DNA from: JBCBJZ01 sp038522635
Lineage (GTDB): Bacteria; Pseudomonadota; Alphaproteobacteria; Rhizobiales; Hyphomicrobiaceae
NCBI GenBank assembly: GCA_038522635.1
Contig: JBCBJZ010000069.1
Span: forward strand, 1-17,747
Direction of reading: 5' to 3'
Length of the DNA stretch: 17,747 bases
Position 1 is the first letter of the stretch; every line of letters starts with the position of its first letter. Of this stretch, positions 1 through 7,522 are shown piece by piece. Under the pieces are notes generated by a model, which did not search any database, was not told the origin of the DNA, and worked only from the letters and a program-made list of their open reading frames with translations. The translations under genes and the position numbers were made by a program.

Positions 1-30
1 GGTGCGAGCGTTGGCGCTCTCTCTCTTACC

Positions 31-112
31 GCTCATCTTTCGCCTGCGGGTGCCCCCTCCGGCGGATGAGCTCCGCCGCATCAGGTGGCAACACTTGAGG
101 CGAAAGATGAAC
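31..112. repeat. REP/BIME-like palindromic repeat pair (locus 1)
   Basis: Bases 31-71 form a hairpin with outer arms GCTCATC (31-37) and GATGAGC (65-71), a three-T bulge (38-40) and inner arms CGCC (41-44) and GGCG (61-64). The core is degenerate relative to the copies at 4040 and 7540. Bases 72-112 read on the minus strand as a diverged second copy (TTCATCTTTCGCC, then GTGTT, CCACC and GCGGCGG), so the two lie head to head, as in bacterial interspersed mosaic elements. The locus lies downstream of the M20 gene and contains no ORF. Confidence 0.75.
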
Positions 113-134
113 GATAAAACAAAAGCTTAGATGT

Positions 135-162
135 CGGTTCTGCTTCAAGTTGAAGCGAACCG
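135..162 (-). terminator. Hairpin just after the M20 gene stop, possible intrinsic terminator
   Basis: Arms CGGTTC (135-140) and GAACCG (157-162) enclose GCTTCAA (142-148) and TTGAAGC (150-156), a 13-bp stem with one bulged base. On the minus strand it begins three bases past the stop codon of the M20 gene. A T-rich tract (CTTTTGTTTTA, about 126-116) follows about ten bases beyond the stem instead of abutting it, so termination is plausible but not textbook. Confidence 0.5.
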
Positions 163-165
163 GCT

Positions 166-1290
166 CTAGCGGAGCGACTCCATCAGCCGGCGCTGCAGCA
201 TCATCCGCGGCACGATCGATGAGATCAGCAGGTGCTCGTTGAGCGTATGGGCACCTTCGCCATCGACACCGAGCCCGTCGAGCGTGGGCACCGTGGCAGC
301 CGTGAAGTTGCCGTCGCTTGCGCCACCGGTCGACACGCTTTCCGCTTTGAAGCCGATCTCTTCGGCCAGGGTCACCGCCTGCTGAAACAACGCCCGACCG
401 CCGGCGTTGGCTTCATAGGGCGGCCGGTTCATGCCGCCCACGACGTCGAGGCGCACTCGCTCATCGTAGGGCTTGAGGCTGAGGATCTTGTCCGCAAGTG
501 CTTGCCCGTCGGCCATTGAGGTGACGCGCATGTCGATCGCCGCCGTGCATGCGGCTGGCACCACGTTGTCGGCTGTGCCGCCGTGGACCTGGCCGATGTT
601 GAAGGTGACGCCGCGCTCGTAGTCTGTCATGCCTTCGATGTCGACGATCTGGCGGGCGATTTCGAGGATGGCGTTGACGCCCTCGTGGTGGCGCGAACCT
701 GAATGCGCAGGCTTGCCGTTTGCGGTCATGTGAAAGCGTCCGACGCCTTTGCGCGCGGTGACCAGGCGACCGCCATCGCGCGCCGGCTCGGTGACGAGCA
801 CGTATTTGTTTTGCGCTGCCAAGCGTTCGATCAGCGCGCGCGAGGTTGGGCTGCCAACCTCTTCATCGGACGTAAAAAGGATGCGCACCGGCAAGCCGTT
901 GGTGCCGCCCGCTTCGCAGATCGCGCGGAAGGCTGCGAAGGCGAGGAACGCGCCGCCTTTCATGTCGTAGATGCCCGGCCCGTAAGCGCGATCACCATCG
1001 ATCCGGAACGGGAGATCGCGTGCAAGCGTGCCGTGCGGGTGCACGGTATCGAGGTGGCACATCACGAGCACGCCGGGGCCCTCGCCGCCCCAAGGGGACG
1101 ACGCAAGGATGTGGTCGCCGTGACCGTCGCTGCCGGGAAACCGCTCCACCGTCGCGCCGAGCGCTTCAAACCCTTGCGCAACATGCGTCATCAGACCGTT
1201 GATGGCCGCAGCGTCGGGGGTGTGGGTCTCGATCTCAACCCAGGCTCGGATTTCGTGCAGCAGGTCAAGGGCGGTGCGTTCAACGCTCAC
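166..1290 (-). CDS. M20 family metallopeptidase (glutamate carboxypeptidase / ArgE-DapE type)
   Basis: Predicted cytoplasmic zinc hydrolase of the M20 family (carboxypeptidase G2, ArgE, DapE), cleaving an amide or peptide bond near a free carboxylate. From the chosen GTG start it has 374 residues, typical of the family. Visible motifs: HLDTVHP (H79 metal ligand, D81), YDMKGG (D109, bridging ligand), SDEEVGS (E143 catalytic base, E144 ligand), TEPARDG (E168), the dimerisation-domain motif KPAHSGS, and a C-terminal GAHTLNEH with the last ligand H348. The metal site therefore looks complete. The GTG at 1290 is preferred because GAGG lies eight bases upstream; an ATG at 1407 would add 39 low-complexity residues outside the family. 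No signal peptide is seen. Substrate cannot be fixed from sequence; a link to glutamate-containing peptides is suggested only by the pyroglutamate enzymes elsewhere in the window. Confidence 0.9.
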   Translation of the reverse strand: MSVERTALDLLHEIRAWVEIETHTPDAAAINGLMTHVAQGFEALGATVERFPGSDGHGDHILASSPWGGEGPGVLVMCHLDTVHPHGTLARDLPFRIDGDRAYGPGIYDMKGGAFLAFAAFRAICEAGGTNGLPVRILFTSDEEVGSPTSRALIERLAAQNKYVLVTEPARDGGRLVTARKGVGRFHMTANGKPAHSGSRHHEGVNAILEIARQIVDIEGMTDYERGVTFNIGQVHGGTADNVVPAACTAAIDMRVTSMADGQALADKILSLKPYDERVRLDVVGGMNRPPYEANAGGRALFQQAVTLAEEIGFKAESVSTGGASDGNFTAATVPTLDGLGVDGEGAHTLNEHLLISSIVPRMMLQRRLMESLR

Positions 1291-1436
1291 AGGCTTTGCC
1301 TCATTCTGATCGGTGGCGGCTTGATCGGTGGCACACCTGATCGATGGCCAGCCGCATCCAGGGATAACGCGTGGGCGCAAACACGCGGCCGCTGCACCCG
1401 TCCGCAACTCAAGATAAGGGTGCGCCGGAGCCCGCC

Positions 1437-1913
1437 TTACAGCAGGTCTTTGAGGCCCGGCACTTGGTCCACCACGGCGCCGATTGTGTCGTCACCGGCC
1501 TTCTCGCGCGCGTAGTTGAGCGTCTCAATGCCGACGCCCTTCGCTTGGTCGATGTTGAGGCCGAGGCCCTGCAGCTTGCCAAGCGTATCCATGATGCCGC
1601 CGCCGCCACCGCCGAGTGCGCCGGCGACCATGCCGCCCAAACCACCAGCGAGACCGCCGCCGAGGCTCGCACCCAAGGCGCCGAGACCGCCACTGCTAGC
1701 GCTCGCATCGCCGCCCGCGGCTGCATCGCCCTCACCCGGCTCGCTGATTTTGCTGATCAGGTCCGACGCCCCCGGCATGGCGCCAAGCATCGATTGAACT
1801 TTGTCAGCGGGCCCGTGCTGTTGCAGCAGCGAAAGCACGTAACCGACCGCTTTTTCGGCGATGGCTGGATCAAGACCGAGCCGGCCCACGATATTTTGGA
1901 TGAGGTCCTGCAT
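1437..1913 (-). CDS. Small Gly/Ala-rich protein with helical ends (DUF2267/DUF2780-like, uncertain)
   Basis: A 158-residue protein of unknown function. Residues 1-50 look helical (MQDLIQNIVGRLGL, then a VGYVLSLLQQ helix and a QSMLGAMPGA turn). Residues 57-107 are a low-complexity Gly/Ala/Ser linker containing a run of six glycines, and residues 108-158 are again helical and end in VPGLKDLL. The layout resembles small DUF2267 or DUF2780 proteins, but I am not certain of the family. No signal peptide or membrane span is evident. The ATG at 1913 is chosen because AGGAG sits six bases upstream; an in-frame ATG at 2024 would add 37 residues without such support. It is co-oriented with the patatin gene (157-base gap) and the M20 gene (146-base gap), so it may be transcribed alone. 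Confidence 0.75.
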   Translation of the reverse strand: MQDLIQNIVGRLGLDPAIAEKAVGYVLSLLQQHGPADKVQSMLGAMPGASDLISKISEPGEGDAAAGGDASASSGGLGALGASLGGGLAGGLGGMVAGALGGGGGGIMDTLGKLQGLGLNIDQAKGVGIETLNYAREKAGDDTIGAVVDQVPGLKDLL

Positions 1914-2029
1914 GACACGCTCCTGCATTGGATGTTTCGGGCGATGTTGTGTCTCGGTGCGCGTAAAGATTGCACCCGACGTAGGCGGACGTTCGCACGT
2001 TGCGCCCGTTGCTCTCATCCGCAAGGTTT

Positions 2030-2059
2030 AGGCGCTCTTCAGGCAGAAGGAAAGCGCCT
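2030..2059 (-). terminator. Hairpin downstream of the patatin gene, weak terminator candidate
   Basis: The arms AGGCGCT (2030-2036) and AGCGCCT (2053-2059) form a perfect 7-bp stem around a 16-base loop. It begins about 12 bases after the patatin stop on the minus strand. No T-run follows on that strand, so it may be an RNA 3'-end stabiliser or a factor-dependent site. Confidence 0.3.
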
Positions 2060-2070
2060 TCCCCGTGGGC

Positions 2071-3972
2071 TCAAACGGGATCGACCGCTGCCATGTCGAC
2101 CGGCGCGCCCTTCTCCGACAGCCCCAACAACGCTTGCTGCTCCGCGTTGAGGTCATCAAGGCGGGCGCGCGTCCATTCATAGCCGATCGCCTTCAACCGC
2201 GTGTGCTGGCTCCAATCCAGGATGCTCACATCTTGCGGTTGCGCGGGCGATAAGAAAAGATCGGTCTCCTTGAGCACGCTCGCGATCGGCTTGCGGTTGG
2301 CCATCAACGCGCGCGCCAGTACATCGCCGATGCCCGGCGCCACCGGCGCTTGCGGCGCGCGGCGCATGGGGTTGATGAGCTGGCCAAGGAGTGTCGCGCG
2401 CGAGGGTAGCGCGTCATAGGCCACGTTGAAGCGCTCATCTTCGGCGACCTGGAAGCCGCTGATGATGTTGGGCCCGCTCTTGAGGCGATGCATGGTGCTG
2501 AGCGGTGTGTTGTCGATGAGCGCCCCGTCGGCCAGCATCTCGCCATCATCGGTGTAGAAGGGCGGCAGCAGCGCAGGTATCGCCGAACTGGCACGGATCG
2601 CCTGCCACAGCACGCCATTGCGGTGCACCTCTAGGGCAAAGCGCGACAGGTTCGTGGAGACCGCGAAGAACGGAAGCCACATATCCTCGATGCGCTGTTG
2701 GCCGAACTGCACTTGCAGTTGCGCGTCGAGGAAGGTGTGGTCGAGCAGCGAATAGCGCGGCCAGGTGATGTAGCGCATGGCATGATTTTCGACGAACATC
2801 TCATGCACCTGGGCGTCGATCTCGTCAGGCGTACCGCCCATGGCGAAGGCGGCCGTCATCGCAGCGCCGCCCGATGTGCCGCCGAACATGTCGACCTTTA
2901 TGCCGCGCTCAAGAAGCGCCTGGTAGACGCCGACGTGCATCGCACAAAACGCGCCCCCGCCGCTTGCGACAAGACCGATTGCGGTACCATCGATAAAGCG
3001 CAGCACACGATCAAAGTCGTCGTCGCGATCCAGCGCCACGTGGTGATGCAGGCCGATCGCCCGGTGCAGCAGCCAGCGCGCGGTGCCCTGGACGGGGCGC
3101 TGACGGCGATGCACCAACAGCAGCCGTAGATGTTCAGGGGGATGCAGCGCGAGCGCAAAGTCTTCAAGCGGGTTGCGCTCGATCGTGAACAGACCGGGCA
3201 CGCGATGGCGCGCGATCATGATCACCAGGTCGGCTTGGCGCAGGGCGCGCTGCGACCATGGCGTCAGCGTGGGGTCGGCGAGGTAAAGGACGTAGTCGCA
3301 GTCCTGCTCAAGCGCGTTCAACGCGTGCGTGATGTCGAGATCGTCGAGGTCGTTGAGCGGGCCTTCGCGGCCAAGCATATCGCCATGGCTCTCACTGGTC
3401 AGCACCGCGCAACGCGCATGGGCACGGAACGTGGCGATCAGTTTGTCGCGCGCTTCTTCATGCATCGGGTTGAGGCCCGCGTGCATGATGGCGATGGTCC
3501 GCGGCTGACCGCGTTCGCGCAGTTGCGCCGTCACCTGCCCGTCTGCCAGCCGTGATGCCAACGTCAGCGCGAGGCTGCGCCAGATGGGGGGGTGGCGGGC
3601 CGCAAGATCTTCGAAAGGAGCACGGTCAAGGCGCAGCACAAGGCTGTCACGCAAGGCCGTCACGGTTGCGGTGCGGCCGCCTCCGGTCAAAAACGCAACC
3701 TCGCCGATCGGCGCGCCGGGGCCCAGTTCCGTCACCGCGTCGCTGCGCCCGTCAAGCCGGACTTCGAAGCGGCCCGAGACCACCACGTAAAGCGCGTGGG
3801 CCTCCTCGCCTTGACGCACCAGGTGCTCGCCACGCGCGATGGCCTTGAGGACGAGCGTGCGGGCCAGGTCGGTTCGTTCCGCCACCGTCAGCTTGGCGAA
3901 CAGGTCGATGCGATCGAGATAGGCGCGAGCCTTATCGGCGGGGAGATCCTGGCTTGGCGGCTTTGACGTCAT
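2071..3972 (-). CDS. Cyclic-nucleotide-binding / patatin-like phospholipase (NTE family)
   Basis: A 633-residue predicted serine lipid hydrolase related to neuropathy target esterase. Residues about 20-145 form a cNMP-binding (Crp-like) beta-roll, with LVRQGEEAHALYVVVSGRFE and the phosphate-binding-cassette-like APIGEVAFLTGGGRTATVTA. Residues about 155-300 resemble the Rossmann-like linker of bacterial NTE homologues. The patatin domain starts near 330: VASGGGAFCAMHVGV is the oxyanion-hole region, GGTSGG carries the nucleophile S367, and DGALIDN carries the dyad Asp D482. The usual Arg or Lys of the GGGAxG loop is absent (Phe-Cys instead of Arg-Gly). No signal peptide or clear membrane segment is seen, so it is probably cytoplasmic or peripheral. 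The likely role is phospholipid or lysophospholipid turnover gated by the nucleotide domain. The ATG at 3972 has no strong Shine-Dalgarno sequence. The DUF900 hydrolase lies 366 bases upstream on the same strand. Confidence 0.9.
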   Translation of the reverse strand: MTSKPPSQDLPADKARAYLDRIDLFAKLTVAERTDLARTLVLKAIARGEHLVRQGEEAHALYVVVSGRFEVRLDGRSDAVTELGPGAPIGEVAFLTGGGRTATVTALRDSLVLRLDRAPFEDLAARHPPIWRSLALTLASRLADGQVTAQLRERGQPRTIAIMHAGLNPMHEEARDKLIATFRAHARCAVLTSESHGDMLGREGPLNDLDDLDITHALNALEQDCDYVLYLADPTLTPWSQRALRQADLVIMIARHRVPGLFTIERNPLEDFALALHPPEHLRLLLVHRRQRPVQGTARWLLHRAIGLHHHVALDRDDDFDRVLRFIDGTAIGLVASGGGAFCAMHVGVYQALLERGIKVDMFGGTSGGAAMTAAFAMGGTPDEIDAQVHEMFVENHAMRYITWPRYSLLDHTFLDAQLQVQFGQQRIEDMWLPFFAVSTNLSRFALEVHRNGVLWQAIRASSAIPALLPPFYTDDGEMLADGALIDNTPLSTMHRLKSGPNIISGFQVAEDERFNVAYDALPSRATLLGQLINPMRRAPQAPVAPGIGDVLARALMANRKPIASVLKETDLFLSPAQPQDVSILDWSQHTRLKAIGYEWTRARLDDLNAEQQALLGLSEKGAPVDMAAVDPV

Positions 3973-4338
3973 GGGCGCGAGGTTGGTGGTTGCGGTGCGG
4001 TGGTGGCGTAGGTTGAGCGATGAGCTCTCTGTTGTTGACGCTCATCTTTCACCTTCGGTGTTCCACCTCCGGCGGATGAGCTCTCTCTCGTTGACGCTCA
4101 TCTTTCGCCTTCGGCGGATGAGCGTTCAGTCGCTGAGCGGCGGCCGTTGGCCACCACCGGCACGATCAGAACCGGTTCGTCGCGATCCGTCCAGGCCTGC
4201 GACGCGTCTTCACGCCTATGCGCTCAAACGTGAGCGGTGCAGGGCGATCCGCCAGGGTGTGGCAGCACGCGCTTTGGCAGAGCATTTTGAGCGAGACGCA
4301 CAGTGGGCTGCCCGGCGGCCATCGCCATCGTCGGCCGG
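3973..4338. other. 366-base non-coding stretch with repeats
   Basis: This gap lies between the start of the patatin gene and the end of the DUF900 hydrolase gene, both on the minus strand. Its patatin-proximal part holds the tandem palindromic array (4019-4123). The rest (4124-4338) contains the palindrome GAACCGGTTC (4169-4178) and the segment AGAGCATTTTGAGCGA (4279-4294), which recalls intergenic repeats common in rhizobia. Open frames across it are short and show no recognisable protein. No convincing promoter could be picked. Confidence 0.6.
4019..4123. repeat. Tandem array of palindromic hairpin units (locus 2)
   Basis: The locus contains a truncated left arm GATGAGC (4019-4025), a full 42-base hairpin (4040-4081) and a shortened 28-base hairpin (4096-4123). 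Outer arms are GCTCATC and GATGAGC in both. The full unit carries CACC, GGTG, CACC and GGCG blocks separated by three-base TTC or TCC spacers. The short unit keeps only CGCC-TTC-GGCG. The 14-base linkers between the arms (4026-4039 and 4082-4095) are nearly identical: TCTCTGTTGTTGAC and TCTCTCTCGTTGAC. The period is 56 bases for the full unit. Confidence 0.85.
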
Positions 4339-6252
4339 TTAAGGTGCTCCCTGGTAGCGCCAGAACGCGCCCCGCGGCGTGATCACACGCTGCAAGACCG
4401 GACTTCGCCGTTCCGGTGGTCGTTCGCCGGTGCGCAACAACGCATCGATGTCCTTCAGCAACGCCGTTTTCTCCGCAAACGTCGAGTGGTTGATCGATAA
4501 CCATGTGGTGGTGGTCGCGCTGACGTCGATCGTGTCGATGCCCGAAACGATGACCGGGCCGTTGGGGCCAACATCGCCCGCGCGGTAGATGCCACCGTTC
4601 ACCTGGCGCGAGACGTCCATCGCCCGATCGTTCGCGGAGACATAAAGCGTGATGCCGCGCGAAATGCCTTGGATTTCACGGGCAAGGTTCTCGAAGACAT
4701 CACGGTCCACGTCGGGGGCGGCCAGGATCACCTGGTTGATGTTGACGCCATCGGGGTTGTCGCGTCGCAAGTCCCGCAGCACTTGCAGCAAGGGCAAGTT
4801 ACCCATTGAGTGCGCGATGATGTTGACCGCATCCGCTCCGGTGGCCTTGACCACGGTTTGCAGGAAGTCGCGCAGGAAGGGCTCTGATTGTCGCGCGCTT
4901 TCGCGGTCGTAGGTGTAGCTCGTGTAACCACCGCCGCTGGGCCAACTGTACATGAAGGCTTGGCCGTCGAATTTGAGGTCGTAGGCGATTTGTGCGGTGC
5001 GGTAGAGCGCGTTGTCGAAGGCGGTGTTGTAACCGTGGATGAAGACGATCGCCTGCCGCTTGAAACGCTTGGAGGCTGTGAAACGCTGCTTGGCGAAGGC
5101 GATGAAGTCTTCGCGCGAAAGCGTGCGGACCTCCTGCAGGGTGAAGTGCCTCTTGGGGTCTTCACGCTCCAGATTGACGCTTCCAAAGAACGGTAATGTG
5201 ATTGCCCACGGCCGTTCGACCTGCGGGACTTTATGCAACTTCGGCACGGTGACAAGCGCGCGGCCGAGCTCCAGGCGGCGGGCCCGGGTTGCGCCGTAGC
5301 GGATGCGCTTTTTGAAGGTGAGTTGTTTGCGGTCGGTGCCGAACAGAACCGGCATGACGTGCCAGTCAGGTTTTGCGGCGGGCGCCCCGCCGCCTTCACC
5401 GGTGCCTGAGGCCGTCGCCGGTGGAGCCGCGATGGCGCTGCGCACACTGCGGGTGCGGCGTTTGGGTGGCGCCGCAGGTCTGATGCTGGGTCGCGCTGCA
5501 GGCCTGATGCCGCGCGTCGCCGGTTGCGCGCTTCTCGGCGCAGCAGACGCAGGAGGGCGCCTCCTCGGGCTGAGGCCGCGCACCGCGCGAGGCCGGCTGG
5601 GTTGGGCCCGCGGGGGCGACGAGGGGGGGCGAATAACCGGCAGGTTTCTCACGCCCGGCTGCTCTTGCGGCCTCCGGCTTGTGGTGATGCGTCGGCGCTG
5701 CCGCGGCGTGAGTTTGCCGAGGATTGTGATGCGCAACGGCCCACGCACGCGTTGCGTCAGGCGGTAGGTTAGCCTCAGCGAGCGCGGCTTACCGATCGAC
5801 CGGCGCAACTTGATGGTGGTAAACTGTTGGCGGCGAAAGCGACCGTAGCGATCAACCCGCTGGCGACCTTGCGTGCCCTGCACAACGATCCGGGTCAGGA
5901 TGAAGCCACCGTCTTCGGCCTTAATCCGCAACTCTTGTACCGGACGGTCACGCTGAGGCAGCGCGATGACGATGCTGCGCGAGCCAGGGGCAAGCCGCGC
6001 GGTGGCCCAGGGTTTGAACGTGGCGCGCGGCAGAATGCGGCTCAGATCACGCGTGGGCGATGTCCGATCCTGCGCTGCCACTGGTGCGATGAAGCCCGTC
6101 GGCAGCAAGGCAAGCGTCGCGCTGCTGAACACGCAGACCAGAGCGCTGCCCAAAAGGGTGTTGAGAACCCGGCTGCCTACGCCCGCATGCGGCCTCACGG
6201 CCCGCCGTCCGGTCGCGCGCACGCCGCGCATCGCTGCCCGTTCACCTGACAT
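4339..6252 (-). CDS. Secreted or membrane-anchored alpha/beta hydrolase (DUF900 type)
   Basis: A 637-residue protein with a basic N terminus followed by a hydrophobic stretch (about 33-60) ending in PVAAQ, consistent with a Sec signal peptide or anchor. Residues about 70-180 look beta-rich and were not recognised. Residues about 185-290 are an Arg/Pro/Ala-rich, probably disordered linker. The C-terminal 340 residues are a DUF900 alpha/beta hydrolase: VLFGTDR, IVFIHGYN (oxyanion region), FMYSWPS, IIAHSMGN (nucleophile S482), AAPDVD and SANDRAMD (acid candidates, the second at D542), and INHSTF (candidate catalytic H589). A complete catalytic triad can be proposed; the substrate, likely an ester or lipid outside the cytoplasm, is unknown. 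The ATG at 6252 is preferred because GGGGAAA precedes it; an ATG at 6321 would add 23 residues before the signal. It is divergent from the EamA transporter. Confidence 0.88.
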   Translation of the reverse strand: MSGERAAMRGVRATGRRAVRPHAGVGSRVLNTLLGSALVCVFSSATLALLPTGFIAPVAAQDRTSPTRDLSRILPRATFKPWATARLAPGSRSIVIALPQRDRPVQELRIKAEDGGFILTRIVVQGTQGRQRVDRYGRFRRQQFTTIKLRRSIGKPRSLRLTYRLTQRVRGPLRITILGKLTPRQRRRITTSRRPQEQPGVRNLPVIRPPSSPPRAQPSRPRAVRGLSPRRRPPASAAPRSAQPATRGIRPAARPSIRPAAPPKRRTRSVRSAIAAPPATASGTGEGGGAPAAKPDWHVMPVLFGTDRKQLTFKKRIRYGATRARRLELGRALVTVPKLHKVPQVERPWAITLPFFGSVNLEREDPKRHFTLQEVRTLSREDFIAFAKQRFTASKRFKRQAIVFIHGYNTAFDNALYRTAQIAYDLKFDGQAFMYSWPSGGGYTSYTYDRESARQSEPFLRDFLQTVVKATGADAVNIIAHSMGNLPLLQVLRDLRRDNPDGVNINQVILAAPDVDRDVFENLAREIQGISRGITLYVSANDRAMDVSRQVNGGIYRAGDVGPNGPVIVSGIDTIDVSATTTTWLSINHSTFAEKTALLKDIDALLRTGERPPERRSPVLQRVITPRGAFWRYQGAP

Positions 6253-6421
6253 GGTGTTTCCCCGCTGCTGCAATCGTTGCGGGCCAAGGGGCCCCAAAGA
6301 TGAGGCGGCGCGCGGCTCCATTCCGGTTCGCGCCTTCGCCTTTCAATTTCCGCAAAACTATTACGCTGACGTGGCAAAGTCTTGTGGCCAAGGCATGACG
6401 AACGTGGCACGGCCTTGAGCT
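6253..6421. promoter_or_regulatory. Divergent intergenic region between DUF900 hydrolase and EamA transporter
   Basis: This 169-base region separates two divergently read genes and must hold at least one promoter for each unless upstream transcription reaches the transporter. An AT-richer patch at about 6340-6362 stands out from the GC-rich surroundings. Arms CAAGGC (6389-6394) and GCCTTG (6412-6417) could form a hairpin just before the transporter start. No clear -35/-10 pair could be assigned. Confidence 0.35.
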
Positions 6422-7405
6422 ATGTCGCGCGCGCCCGCACCTCACGCCCTGTCCGCTTGCTCATCTGGCCACGCGCGCGATCCCGCCGGGGGCACGGCGG
6501 CTGCACCAGCGCCGATCCCGCCGGCTGCCGCCTTCGCCTATTTGTTGCTCGCGATGATGATGACCGGCGCCAACTTGCCCATCGGCAAGGTCGTCGCAGG
6601 CGAGATGCCCGTCTACATCTTCACGTTCTTTCGCTTCCTTGTCTCATGCGCTGCCCTCATGCTGCTGGTGCGCGTTGAACGCGGGCCCACCCTGCGCGCC
6701 ATGCCCCCGCGCCGCGTCGTGGATCTGATCGGCATGGCCCTGTTCGGGATGATCGGCTACACGGTTTTCATGCTCGAGGGCGTGAAGCGAACGGCGGCGG
6801 GCGACGCGGGCATCATCACCGCGACGATGCCGGCCGTGGTCGCCATCCTCGGACTGCTCATCCTGCGTGAACGCTTGCGCGCCAACCAGATGGTCGCCGT
6901 GGTGCTGGCCGTGGCGGGGATCGCGGTCATCCAGGTGGCCGGCGTCAGCGCTGGGGTGAGCACGCTTGTCGGCAACGTCCTGGTGGCTGCGGCCGTGCTT
7001 TGCGAAGCCCTGTTCGTCATTCTGGGCAAGCGCCTCACGCCGACCTATCAGCCGATCCGCCTGGCGCTGGGTGCCAACCTCGCCGGGCTCGTGATGGCGG
7101 CACCGCTGGCGCTGAGCGATGTCGGCGCCACGGATTTGACGGCGATCAGCCCGGGCGTCTGGGCCTTGGCGACGTGGTACGCGCTCTCATCGAGCGTGTT
7201 TTGCCTGTTGTTGTGGTACCGCGGCTTGCCGCATGTCAGCACGGCGCTGGCGGGGCTTGCGACGGCGGCCATCCCGGTGACGGCGCTGGCGGTATCGGCG
7301 ATGGCGCTGGGCGAACCTGTTGGCCCCGAAAAGCTGGCCGGGGCAGCGCTCGTTATCGCAGGCATTGTGATCGGGGCACGCGCGCGGCCCCTGCGCCGGC
7401 GGTGA
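6422..7405 (+). CDS. DMT superfamily transporter (two EamA domains)
   Basis: A 327-residue integral inner-membrane protein with about ten hydrophobic segments from residue 38 onward, arranged as two EamA repeats, as in the RhaT/RarD/YdcZ-like drug/metabolite exporters. The first repeat runs from AYLLLAMMMTGANLPIGKVV through EGVKRTAAGDAGIITATMPA to GIAVIQVAGV. The second starts near VLVAAAVLCEALFVILGKRL and ends in ALVIAGIVIGARARP, followed by a basic tail (RPLRRR) expected in the cytoplasm. Length and repeat layout fit the family; the substrate cannot be predicted. The ATG at 6422 leaves a 37-residue Ala/Pro-rich leader and has only a weak upstream GAG (TTGAGCT), but no better in-frame start was seen before the first membrane segment. 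The next gene, meaB, is 225 bases downstream with a repeat in between. Confidence 0.9.
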   Translation: MSRAPAPHALSACSSGHARDPAGGTAAAPAPIPPAAAFAYLLLAMMMTGANLPIGKVVAGEMPVYIFTFFRFLVSCAALMLLVRVERGPTLRAMPPRRVVDLIGMALFGMIGYTVFMLEGVKRTAAGDAGIITATMPAVVAILGLLILRERLRANQMVAVVLAVAGIAVIQVAGVSAGVSTLVGNVLVAAAVLCEALFVILGKRLTPTYQPIRLALGANLAGLVMAAPLALSDVGATDLTAISPGVWALATWYALSSSVFCLLLWYRGLPHVSTALAGLATAAIPVTALAVSAMALGEPVGPEKLAGAALVIAGIVIGARARPLRRR

Positions 7406-7522
7406 CGTCGTGCACGCGCAGCTTTGCGCCCGTTGCTCATGGCCATGCAGGACGAGGCTTGACCAGCGGGCAGCTTCGCGTTCAACCAAGCGATGGGCAG
7501 GCGGCGCAGGCGTGTAAGACGC

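Noticed and set aside
703..1515. 270-codon open frame opposite the M20 gene
   Set aside because: The M20 motifs are all on the minus strand, and this frame crosses the gene boundary without any domain.
1371..2150. 259-codon plus-strand frame over the small Gly-rich gene
   Set aside because: The minus-strand gene has a strong AGGAG site and sensible helix-linker-helix composition; this frame has neither.
4040..4123. CRISPR-like array
   Set aside because: There are only two units, the units are themselves palindromic, and the between-unit segments are conserved, unlike spacers. No cas gene is present.
3971..4342. 123-codon plus-strand frame in the non-coding gap
   Set aside because: It runs through the palindromic array and shows no ribosome-binding site or recognised domain.
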